From Tretioscincus oriximinensis (lineage: Eukaryota; Chordata; Lepidosauria; Squamata; Gymnophthalmidae), in the NCBI GenBank assembly GCA_022410635.1, contig JAJVDF010000213.1:559233-623232 (forward strand): a stretch of 64,000 nucleotides of DNA. The letters are read 5' to 3'. The position numbers and the translations under genes were made by a program. Positions 10,600-19,974 of the stretch are shown in pieces. Below the pieces are notes generated by a model that ran no database searches, was not told the origin of the DNA, and worked only from the letters and a program-made list of their open reading frames with translations. The first letter of the stretch is position 1. Each line of letters starts with the position of its first letter.

Positions 10600-11455
10600 T
10601 CAGTTTAAAAGCTGCTCTGCAACCTTTTCATTATTAAGCACCAGCAGTCTGGTTTCATCTTGATACAAGTGCAACCCGTCCTTTTTGTATAGGTATGGCC
10701 TATCCCAAAATGTCCCCCAGTTCCTGACAAATCTAAATCCTTCCTCACGACACCACAGCCGCATCCACGCATTGAAGCTTCTAATATCTGCCTGTCTAAC
10801 TGGTCCTGCACATGGAACAGATAGCATTTCAGAAAATGCTACCTTGGAGGTCCTGGATTTCAGTCTTCTACCTAGCAATCTAAATTTGGCTTCCAGGACT
10901 CCATGCTTGCATCTCCCAATGTCATGGTACCAACATGCACCACAATACCTGGCTCCACCCCAGCACTATCTATCAGCCTATCTAGATGTAGTGTGATGTC
11001 CGCAACCTTAGCACCTGGAAGGCAAGTTACCATGCAGTCAGCATGCTCATCACACACCCTCCTCTCTATATACCTAACAATCGAATCGCCCACTACAAGA
11101 AGCCCCCCTCCCATTACCCATAGAGGACTATCCTCGGTGCAAGAAGATACCTGCACATCGTCCAAGGAAGGGGTCCCCACTGAGGGAAGCTGTCCCTCTT
11201 CCTCTGTATGATGTCCTCTCTGCCTGAGACCTCCATTCTCCAAGGCAGCTGGAGGGCTGAACTCCTGGGAGTGGGATGCTCCTGCTGCATCCCTGGAGGT
11301 CTCATCCTCACACCTATTTCTGTCTCTCTGCTTCTGCAGATCGGCTACCTTGGGTTCAAGGGAAGAAACATGTTCCCTGAGAGCCAGGAGCTCCTTGCAC
11401 CATACACACATGCATTACTGCTCCCAAGATATTCATACATCTGACACTTAGTGCA
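10600..11455 (-). pseudogene. LINE ORF1 remnant: zinc-knuckle-like start, coiled coil, SGNH esterase
   Basis: ORF1 of CR1/L2-type LINEs makes an RNA-binding, chaperone-like protein with a lipase-like esterase domain. Seen here on the minus strand: a Cys-rich start readable across a frameshift (CTKCQMYEYL, then CVWC); a coiled coil (LREHVSSLEPKVADLQKQ); esterase block I, LLVVGDSIVR at about 11073-11099 with the nucleophile Ser; block III reading HVGTMT at about 10920; and block V, DGLHL at 10666-10680, with the Asp-x-x-His pair. A frameshift separates the front (10872-11411) from the back (10600-10878). In block III the usual GTND has become GTMT, so the oxyanion-hole Asn is lost. Inactive. 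Confidence 0.8.
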
Positions 11456-11499
11456 AAACACTGGGAAGCCCCATTCCCCCTGCTGGCTCTCTACATTCA

Positions 11500-12410
11500 T
11501 CCCTAATATATATTTTTATTATACTNTTATTACTATTGACATTCTCTTCTGTTTCAAGAATAACTTGATCCTTTAGATACGGTTATTATCTAAGATATTT
11601 TTAATAAAACTATTAAAATTATTCCTTTAGTATATGTTATAAAGTGACGTAATTAATATGGATATAATGAAAGTTTTTTTTAATAAATAACAAAACTACT
11701 ATTTTTTATTCTTATTTTTTAGTATTTTGTATGTTTATATCTTGCATCCAATTTTAACAACAAAATTTTAGAGCTTACCCACAGCAGAGCTGTTATTTTT
11801 TTATTGGTTAGTATTTTAAAAATATATATAGTTGTGGTGTAAAATTTCACACACCGTTAGGCTTTCGGTTTGCTAAAGATCCCTAAACTCCAAGCTCTGT
11901 CTCCTGGTGATTTTTCCCCCTTTTCCTTGGGCTGGAAAGAGGACATATCTGAGCTTGTTTGCTAGCTCCTCCCTCTGACTCACCAGCAAGCTCCTCCCCC
12001 CTTCTGAGGCTTTGTTTTGTAGGAAAAAACTGCTTTTAAAACTGCTAAAAATCTGCAAACTCCAAGCTCTCTCCTGGGGATTGTACAGCAAAGGGGCTAG
12101 CAGCACTTTGAGACTAACTTGAGAAAAGTGGTTGGCATAAGCTTTCGTAGACAGGTCTACTTCTTCAAATGCTCTTCTTCAGAGGGCATCTGAAGAAGTA
12201 GACCTGTCTACGAAAGCTTATGCCAACCACTTTTCTCAAGTTAGTCTCAAAGTGCTGCTAGCCCCTTTGCTGGACTTTCTGCTAGACTAACACGGCTATT
12301 TCTCTGAAATTGACTACTGGGGATTGTAGTTGGGTTTTGGAAAAGATTGCCAAGAAGATTCCTTTAACAACCAGTTAGCCTTTCCTGAAGCTAATTAAAA
12401 CCCTTTCCTT
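11500..12410 (-). repeat. Probable 5' region of the LINE, with two promoter-like monomers
   Basis: Lies directly upstream (minus sense) of the ORF1 remnant. Two direct repeats, TGCTAAAGATC...AAACTCCAAGCTCT at 11871 and TGCTAAAAATC...AAACTCCAAGCTCT at 12043, are 172 bp apart and share CTCC(C)TGG(G/T)GATT after them. Sequence on the far side of the hairpin insertion (from 12317) resumes with the duplicated CTGGGGATTGTA and AGTTGGGTTTTGG, then a segment that may still be LINE UTR. Belonging to the LINE is inferred from position; 11500-11860 is AT-rich and unassigned. Confidence 0.4.
12086..12316. mobile_element. Hairpin retro-insertion A: 82-bp perfect arms, 12-bp TSD
   Basis: Left arm 12086-12167 and right arm 12191-12272 are exact reverse complements with a 23-nt loop. 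A single-copy tail (12273-12316, GACTTTCTGCTAGACTAACA and on) follows on the right only. A perfect 12-bp duplication CTGGGGATTGTA flanks the unit at 12074-12085 and 12317-12328. Arm sequence (GGCATAAGCTTTCGTAGAC, CTACTTCTTCA) belongs to a reptile dispersed repeat also found at 27926-28111. The TSD length suggests target-primed insertion; Penelope-like elements, which often carry inverted ends, are one possible source, but no RT is present. Confidence 0.85.
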
Positions 12411-13057
12411 GAGCAAAAAATGCATATACATTGTTCATGTGATGCACACTTGTGAGGGAAGCAAAGAATGGGAAAGCAATGGACTTGAGGGTGAAAGGAT
12501 CAAAGGGACCATGAAGCAGACCTTGTGAGATCCTTACCAGAGGCAGATCCAAATGACAAGCATCAGCATGATGATGCCCAACAACAGCAATAATGCCATG
12601 TGAATTTGGGCTCTCCTTGGTGATTTTGGTCCTCTCTGCATGGGACTACCAGTTGAATTCAAATAATCGTGTGGCTTGATTTAGGAAATGTTATTAGACT
12701 GAACTCTTCATTGTAACTTTGGGTAGGAATGCAAATATATACTTATGTTTGCTAACGTTTCCTACTTCTCTTCAAATCATACAAAACACATGTTTTGATT
12801 TTTGGGGAAAGACACAATGAGTGGGTTAAACTGGCCCTGCTTGACATCCACAACATAAATGTGCAGCTTTTTACATCCACTGAGTATTACATTGCATTCC
12901 AAAAACATGAGATTTTGGAATATGCTTCATCTGCATGCATGCCTGTCATTCATTTACTCCTTCCCAGAGCCTTTTACGAAGATGCTCGCTAGAATCAAGT
13001 TTGCTTACCAGAGTTCAAAGTTAAGAATGATGAAAATGAAAGCTTCATAATTTTTAA

Positions 13058-13556
13058 ACACAGAAAAAAAACTACTGTGTCCCAAACCACATATAGACAA
13101 AACAATAGATAAACAATTCAATACATTATAAAGATATATTTCAAACAATAATAATCAACAATATATAGTATAAAAATTAGGAGCTGTCCAGTAAAAGTCC
13201 AAANNNANNNAGTNAAANNCNNANNNNNNNNNNNNNNNNNNNNNNNNNNNNNNNNNNNNNNNNNNNNNNNNNNNNNNNNNNNNNNNNNNNNNNNNNNNNN
13301 NNNNNNNNNNNNNNNNNNNNNNNNNNNNNNNNNNNNNNNNNNTNNGNNTTTNACTNNNTNNNTTTGGACTTTTACTGGACAGCTCCTAATTTTTATACTA
13401 TATATTGTTGATTATTATTGTTTGAAATATATCTTTATAATGTATTGAATTGTTTATCTATTGTTTTGTCTATATGTGGTTTGGGACACAGTAGGTTTTT
13501 TCTGTGTTTGTTGTGGTGTATCAGCTACCTGGTGTGTATAGGGATTGTGTTGATTT
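13058..13556. mobile_element. Hairpin insertion B: over 130-bp perfect arms around an N gap, 14-bp TSD
   Basis: 13072-13203 is the exact reverse complement of 13363-13494, with centre at 13283. The scattered bases inside the gap are mirrored too (13204-13223 against 13343-13362). Beyond the arms, a one-sided tail (about 13509-13556, TGTTGTGGTGTATCAGCTAC and on) lies on the right. The direct repeat TTCATAATTTTTAA at 13044-13057 and 13557-13570 looks like a target duplication. It has the same architecture as the insertions at 12086 and 27926 but a different sequence. Gap length and loop are unknown. Confidence 0.75.
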
Positions 13557-13570
13557 TTCATAATTTTTAA

Positions 13571-16510
13571 GCCATTTTAAAGTTGCAACCCTATAGTTGC
13601 TGGTTAATGCTTGTGTGTTATACAGCCTATTTGTATCTCAGATATGTTGTTTGCGTGCTTGCCTCAAGGTTTGTATGATGCTTGGACACGGGAATTAAGA
13701 AAAGCTTCTCTTGCTACCTAGGCTGAACTCTGGCATGGTTAGTCTAGTAAGTACTACTGTACACACAGCTATTCTCAAACAGTGACTTTATTGTAAGGAA
13801 TAAACAAAACTATCCTCTAGGGGGGAGAACAGAAACAGTATGATATACAGTACAAAAAATAGCTTCTTATAGTTTGAGGAAACTTCTCTCACTTTCAGTC
13901 AGTCAGTCAGATCCTTTGGGGAAATGCACTGCTATCTTCAAAGTGAGCAAAACAGCAAGAAAGAAAAGAATACTTTGTACAGAATGAAAGCAAAAATGTG
14001 CCCAGGTCTGGCAACAGTGTTGCAGAGCAGTGAACTATGAAGATAATTCCATAGGAAGAGAGAAGGATGAGAAAGGCCGCTTGGCATTCCCATATACTTT
14101 TTAGCTATACATGCTCAGCTACATGTTTAGGTCTGCAGCTTCAGAAAGTTCTGACTCAGAAATCACATATAAACATAGAGTGCTTTGCATATTTTAATTT
14201 CTTAAAAGCACGTGATCTGATCCTGTAGTATTTTGCTCTAATCCCTAACGTCTCCTTTAACCTTAACTGAGATGAACATTTGCTTTCTGTGTGGTTGATT
14301 TGAACTCTTAAGAGAGGAAGAAGTCCAAGGAAGTTGTAGAAAGTGGTGAGGAGCAAAGGATTTTTGGGAAGCACAGCAAAAACTTAACCTCACAAAATTA
14401 CCATAGGATGGTGGAATACAAGTTCTGAAATTCAACTTCAGAGCTCAACTTCTGAAGAGAAAATGAACCAAGGACTACACTGGGTTCTTAAACACAAACA
14501 TGGGCATACAGCCAATGTGTGAACATGGACAACACAGTTGTTGGCATTACCTTTTTTGTTTAATTTTGCAGTGAGTTTCAAACTCATTTAATTTGCACAC
14601 ACATACACACACAATTCCAGGTCATTAGGTCCAGACAGAGGACAGCCAGTCACCTCCTGCTACGCGTGCTGCAACCCTTTTCCTATTCACAGTGCCTCAA
14701 AGACTGAAGGTACACGAATGGTTAGGAGAAGACAATTATGTAGCCTGTACCTGAAAAATTTAACCTACCCACACCCTTTATATCTTTTCAAACTAGTGAA
14801 TATCTGACTATTATTTGAACACTTTGGCTCCTTCAGAAAACAAGCTAGTAGATCCACTTAGCCTGAGGTAGTTTGGTTTTTTGAACTTGTCAACATATTT
14901 TAGTGTCATCAATACCAGCTTGATGGTACATGCTGTTGGAGTAAGTGCTTTATTGAATCTGGTCCGTGGTTTTGCTGTCTTGTAAATTGAGGCAGCTTTC
15001 AATGACTATGCCCATTGGCATATCAACTAAGCATAATAGTAGCTGTCTGACAAGGATAATCTTCCTCACTTCTGTTCTTCTGTTGCTGCTGGCCTTGAGC
15101 TAAGAGCTCTTGACTCCAGCTGCTCCCTTCTCCGCTTGGTCAAGTAACCTTGCCCTCCAACCAGCATAACATTTCAGAGTGTGTGCGTGTGTGGATGGGG
15201 GAATGCAGCAAAAAACAATTGTAAGATCTTGCATTACAATAGGGAAAGACATACGTACAGGCAAAAGCTCAAATAAAAAGTCCAACTAAGAAGACAGAAG
15301 TTCAAGGGAATGTTATATACAGACAACTGACCTTTGGTGTCCACATGGCCATATTGTGCAGTTTCCTTGGAGGATGCAGAATGGGCTTGCTGCTATTTTT
15401 TCCAGGGTGATACTGGTAATCTATTTCTGCATCTCTGTCAAGAAAACTGGCTATGGAGATGCCCATGCAGTCAATCAGAAGTTGGCCACAGCTCAATGAT
15501 ACCCAACAATATTTAATAAATAAAGGTTTCCTTCCTGCAGCCCAGAGCCACGATCAGGTTGGAACTCAAACCCCTCGTTCTCAGTCAGAATAATCTCAGA
15601 TGTTCTGTAACTCTAAATGACTGCTATTTGTTTAGATGTGCAAATGTGTGCAAAAAAGCCATAACTTTTATTCACATATCCCTTTTATAGGGTTGGCCAT
15701 AAGTAACTACAATCTTCAGGCCAAAATAAGGAAGGGGGTGGGGAATCTTTCACCATGATTGAAATGAAACATATTTGGACCAGTTAGCAAGGGGAGAATA
15801 AGGTCTGCCTTGTCTAAAACTGCTGCTTTGGGGGGCTATCATTAATGATGCTTCCCTCTTCTTACAGAGGAATAAAACAATTCTGCACAGCATATTTTCT
15901 GTATTTTCTTCTCCACTGAAATAAATGAAGAAGCCAATTAGCACAAAAGTTGTGTACAAGTTGACTTTCCAGATCAAAAAGCACTGACATATAAGAATTC
16001 ATTAAATAGCCTGCAAAAGATCATCAGGAGGGGAAGCTTTCTGTGCACTCCACTCTTTCATGTCAGCTTCTTGGCAAACTATAAAGCTTTTTATTTTAAT
16101 ATGTGCAGCTATGAAATCTCTACTAATCAAAACATAAATTTCTAGAGAATATATTGAAATTAAATGGAATATCAGGTAAGCATGAATGGTTTGGGAGGGA
16201 TGATAAGGTCTTGCCCAAAGTAATGTGGAGAAGCTTTCTTCATTTTTTTCATTCATTCTAACTCTTTCCTTGGGTTAATTAATAATACACACAGAGAGAG
16301 AAAATAGCTTAACAATAATACAGGCTGACAACATGGTAGTTTTCTGTAACCCTCACATTTAACTTGTTCACATGCTTACAAAATAAAGTTCACCCAATGT
16401 TTGTAATTGCACTCCCAGGGCAGAGGGCATTCAATCGTCTACCAGCTTCCTTGTTTTGCTTTGTTTTGCTCCCCCTGATCCTTCCCCAGATTGATTCTGA
16501 TAAGCCCAAA
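13571..16510. other. Intron stretch with no recognised element
   Basis: AT-rich intron. Only small features are seen: a CAGT tandem at about 13896-13911 and a CA-rich patch at about 14596-14613. Short open frames on both strands overlap one another and lack domain character. Confidence 0.6.
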
Positions 16511-16514
16511 TTTT

Positions 16515-17175
16515 GGAACTTTACAGCACAGGTGAGAAGGACCTGGGTGTTTTGGTAGATCACAGATTAAACATGAGTCAACAGTGTGAAGCAGCTTCGA
16601 AAAAGGCAAACACAATCCTGGGATGTATCAAGAGGGGCATAGAATCTCGCTCACGTGAAGTAATTATTCCTCTCTACAGTACTTTGGTACAACCACACTT
16701 GGAATACTGTGTTCAGTTCTGGGAGGCCCAATTTAAAAAGGGCATTGATAAACAAGAGCAAGTACAAAAGAGAGTTACAAGGATGGTGAGTGGTCTGGAA
16801 ACCANGTCCTATGAGGAACGGTTAAAGGATCTGGGGATGTTTAGTCTGCAAAAGAGAAGACTGAGATCGACTTGATAGCTGTCTACAAATATCTGATGGG
16901 CTGTCACAGAGCAGAGGGATCAATATTGTTCTCATTAGCACATGGAAAGACTAGAAACAATGGAATGAAACTGCAAGGGAGTACATTTAGATTAGATATC
17001 TAATCAGGGTGATAAATCAGTGGAACAGTTTGCCACAGGGGGTGGTGAGTTCGCCTTCCCTGGAAGTTTTCAAACAGAGACTGGACAGTCATCTGTCCTG
17101 CATCGAGCAGGGGGTTGGACCCGATGACNCTGGAGGTCCCTTCCGACTCTATGATTCTATGATTCTATGATTCTA
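16515..17175 (+). mobile_element. CR1 LINE, 5'-truncated 3' end with ATTCTATG tail
   Basis: It starts within the RT thumb region; the reading frame 16513-16875 gives [36 protein letters not shown] and RLKDLGMFSLQKRRLRST, typical CR1 C-terminal ORF2. The 3' UTR contains TGGAAGTTTTCAAACAGAGA and TGGAGGTCCCTTCCGACTCT. It ends in three to four ATTCTATG units (about 17148-17175), the hallmark CR1 3' terminus. A frame break near 16875 and the Ns at 16805 and 17129 obscure the end of the ORF. It lies in the same strand sense as TENM2. CR1 is known for severe 5' truncation, which this copy shows. Confidence 0.92.
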
Positions 17176-17395
17176 CCCTGTGGGATGCTGAGAAACTCTG
17201 GATTAGCCCCTCCAGACATGGCACACATGTGACTTCATGTTGCTTCTGATATAGTGTCACATGAGAGTGCCGCTTGCTTTTCCTTTCCTCTCTCTTCCTT
17301 TCCTCTGATTCAAACTCTGGCTTACATTCTAGGAAAGGACTGGCCCTCACTTGACTGTGACTCAAGTGACCCTTACCATGAAAGAAGGCTTTTAA

Positions 17396-17539
17396 TGTGA
17401 TTCAAGTGACAGAAAAGAAGGTTTGATCCCCTCCTGATCTGGCTAATTAGACTGTGATGACACCAAATTAGACTGATGCCCAGTCTAATTTGGTGTCTCA
17501 GGAAGGAATGAAGCCTTCTTTTCTGTCATTTGAATCACA
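17396..17539. repeat. Foldback (imperfect inverted repeat) with a perfect inner stem
   Basis: The outer arms at 17396-17427 and 17508-17539 pair with few mismatches (TGACAGAAAAGAAGG against CCTTCTTTTCTGTCA). Inside, GACACCAAATTAGACTG (17459-17475) pairs perfectly with 17481-17497 across a 5-nt loop. It probably is a MITE or foldback transposon, but no flanking duplication was identified and the true ends may lie further out (similar CTCAAGTGAC occurs at 17361). Confidence 0.6.
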
Positions 17540-18343
17540 TGAAAGCATCACATCTTGTTCCAATGGCAGCACGTGCATCACTAACTGACATAACACTTGT
17601 CTAGTGAACTAGCCTGATTCCTTCCTAAGCCAGGTTAGTCTGGCTGTGGGATGAATTAGCCAGAAGCAGCATGAGAGGGCTACCTGGATGGTACTGCTGT
17701 GTCACTTACAGTTCTGCACATACATGGCTGCTCCTGCTATTTATCTGGTTTTGGCCCCACACGTGCAGCCATGCTACAGGCAAGTAAGTGCACTGAGGCC
17801 ATCAGACTGGGAGGAAGGGAATAGGGTGGGGAAGAGGCAGTAGTGTGGCTATTTGGAGACAGCTTTGGAGGCCTGTGGCATTTTGGAGATGTGGGATTGT
17901 TTGAGGGCACAAGGTGTGGTTTGGGAGCAGAAAATACTGTGGTTTGGATGCAGTTCTGGAAAAAAAAATCCATTTCCTAGGAAAGCAGAATGGAGTGTAA
18001 AGGAACTGTTGGAGGAGGGGAGAGAGAACAGAAACAAATATTTAACCTAGGTCAAACCTTGTCCAGCAGTCTGTTCTTACAGTGTCACACCAGTACATGG
18101 ATGTCCACCACCTGAGCATACATAGCTGTTCTGCTTGCTGTCTTGCAACAGCTCCCAAAACATACAATGCATTCTTGTGCCAACAAAAATCCAACTGGGT
18201 TGTGTAGTTGATCATTGGCCAAAATGAGATCACTATATCCTCATCATGCTTCTGTTGCCCTGTTTCTTATATTTGAAGTGAGTTCAAGTCAGAATTATCT
18301 GTATTGCTATTTACATAGGATTCTAACCTTTCCTTTAACGTCT

Positions 18344-18379
18344 TTCCAAAATATCCCCAATTTCCAAAATATCCCCATC
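18344..18379. repeat. Short tandem duplication of a 17-bp unit
   Basis: TTTCCAAAATATCCCCA occurs twice in direct succession with small differences. No function is suggested. Confidence 0.6.
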
Positions 18380-18769
18380 TTTTTAAATTGTACAACAAAA
18401 ATGATTTGTCTATTTCTTCTACAATTGTTGGTGTCTAAACATTTAGCAGAGAAGGAGCAAAAACCGTTGAATCATTCAGCCTAAATGCTTGCTTGATCTC
18501 TCTGCCTTGCTGCATTTACCTAGGGCTTCACAATTACACTGTCCACATTGCAGTGCACTTTAAGTTTGTCGTTGTCTTAGTTGTTTTGAAATGTGGTACC
18601 TTATTTATCTAAATATTAGGATATCTCTGTAATTGCTTGATTCTTCTTATCTTTCTCACAAGCCTGTAAAAAGAAAAAACATTCTTCTGAATCATGTCTC
18701 ACATGATTGTTCTCCTTCGTAACATAAAATAGTACAATTATGTAGGGATGATCACATAACTTTTGTGTT

Positions 18770-18965
18770 TGTGTTCAATCCAAATAAAATTAAACAGGAC
18801 CAGGCTGAGTTTGAACTTTTTCCCTTCAAACTTCAGGGTCGTCAATTTGATTCAAACACTTTTGAATACCTTCAAATTTAAACTGAATAGATACCCCTTT
18901 GTTTGGTTCAAACTCTGGATTTCAAACACTAAGTTTTTGGTTCAAACTTGAAGTTTTTAAACACC
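18770..18965. repeat. TTCAAAC-rich quasi-repetitive segment
   Basis: Many spaced copies of TTCAAAC/TTTGAA occur here (for example GGTTCAAACT, GATTCAAACA, CCTTCAAATT). A similar texture recurs at about 56110-56400, where ATTCAAACTG and CAATTTGAG dominate. The two may be diverged members of one unnamed family. Confidence 0.35.
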
Positions 18966-19019
18966 CCTGCTACATTAACATTAATTTGAACTTTAGTCAG
19001 TTGAGCACTTCTTTATATT

Positions 19020-19276
19020 TATATATTTATTTGTACTTATATCCCGCCCTATACCTGTAGGTGTCACAGCAGCCAACCATATGGTGGCACACATAGCTTT
19101 TGTTGCTTTCTCCATAACAGACACCCTGTGAAGTAGGTGGGGCAGAGAGCGTTCTAAAGAACTGTGACTGGCCCAAGGTCACCCAGCTGACTTTCATGGA
19201 GGAGTGAGGAATCAAACCAAGATACTACCAGATGCAAGTCCAACATTCTAACCACTACACCAAACTGGCTCTCTAA
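19020..19276 (-). repeat. tRNA-derived SINE, nearly full length
   Basis: Minus-strand 5' end AGAGCCAGTTTGGTGTAG. An A-box-like TGGTGTAGTGGTTAGAAT lies at about 19244-19261 and a B-box-like GGTTTGATTCCTC at 19206-19218, so it carries an internal Pol III promoter. The body contains GGGTGACCTTGGGCCAGTCA. The 3' tail is ATAAGTACAAATAAATA, on the left in + coordinates. This architecture matches abundant squamate SINEs; the family name was not assigned. Confidence 0.8.
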
Positions 19277-19530
19277 TTATGCATTTACTGGTTCCCAAAT
19301 CTATTAGGAAGGAAGGTTGGATGGATCATCCAATATGTTTCATCTGCTGTGGTGACTTGCCAAGGGAGCTTCAAGTAAAGCATGGGATGAAAATCTTTTA
19401 AATAAAATTAATCAATAAAGCAAAACATTGATAGTAATGAAATACTGCTAATATAAAATTTTTTACTGTTAGCATCAGGTCATAAGAGGAATATTAGGAA
19501 TATCCTCAAGATAGGGTTTGCCTTGCTTTA

Positions 19531-19840
19531 GAAGAAGAAGAAGAAGAACTTGGTTCTTATACCCTGCTTTTCTCACCTTTCAAAGGGACTCAAAGCGGCT
19601 TACAAGGATATATTTTGCCCGAAGGCTCACATTCTATCTTCCCCACCAGGCAATGGTGGTTCCCATGTATCTCCTTGCAGTCAGTTGCAATTTCTTGCAA
19701 TTCATGCTTTCGAATAGCTGTGTTGGCTAGAGCTACAGGCTAGTGGAAGGTGCTCACCCCTCCCCACTTCCAACACAGGGCTTCGAAACCCGATCTTCCA
19801 GGCAAGAGACGAGTTCCTAAGCAACTGAGCTATCCGTGCC
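19531..19840 (-). repeat. Second tRNA-derived SINE family with (GAA)n/(TTC)n tail
   Basis: Minus-strand head GGCACGGATAGCTCAGTTGC (19821-19840) is strongly tRNA-like, with the A box in TAGCTCAGTTGCTTAGGA and the B box in GGGTTTCGAAGCC (19779-19791). The body includes AAAGCGGCTTACAAGG-like sequence and ends in a GAA tract at 19531-19548 (TTC on the element strand). The head differs from the SINE at 19020-19276, so this is a separate family. Confidence 0.75.
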
Positions 19841-19932
19841 TGAAGAAAACACGTGTTAGCCACTCATCCCCACGTTATCTTAAGGCTTTCAATCTGCTGT
19901 GACTCTGATTAGCAGAGTAATGCCTTCTGGGG

Positions 19933-19973
19933 TTTGTCATGTGACGCGATTGCTATAGCAATTACATGACAAA
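19933..19973. repeat. Two-tier palindrome
   Basis: TTTGTCATGT (19933-19942) pairs with ACATGACAAA (19964-19973), and between them lies the self-complementary ATTGCTATAGCAAT (19949-19962). It may be the centre of an unrecognised MITE; the ends are unclear. Confidence 0.55.
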
Positions 19974-19974
19974 A

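Larger units (their letters stand above)
8156..11500 (-). mobile_element. Long decayed CR1/L2-clade LINE (ORF1 esterase, endonuclease, RT)
   Basis: A minus-strand non-LTR retrotransposon over 3.3 kb. Read 5' to 3' on the minus strand it shows an ORF1 with coiled coil and SGNH esterase (about 11455-10600), an apurinic-type endonuclease (10544-9900), a linker, and a reverse transcriptase (9300-8156). Frameshifts and stops break every domain, so it is a fossil. The 3' UTR is lost beyond about 8156. The 5' side may continue through 11500-12400 (see the separate entry). CR1 and L2 clades both carry an ORF1 esterase; the exact clade needs a tree. Confidence 0.85.

Noticed and set aside
8156..11500. 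Active LINE
   Set aside because: Frameshifts in every domain, loss of SDH and GTND residues, and no 3' UTR.
19821..19840. Functional tRNA gene (head GGCACGGATAGCTCAGTTGC)
   Set aside because: Only the 5' half is tRNA-like; no acceptor stem closure, and a SINE body and TTC tail follow.
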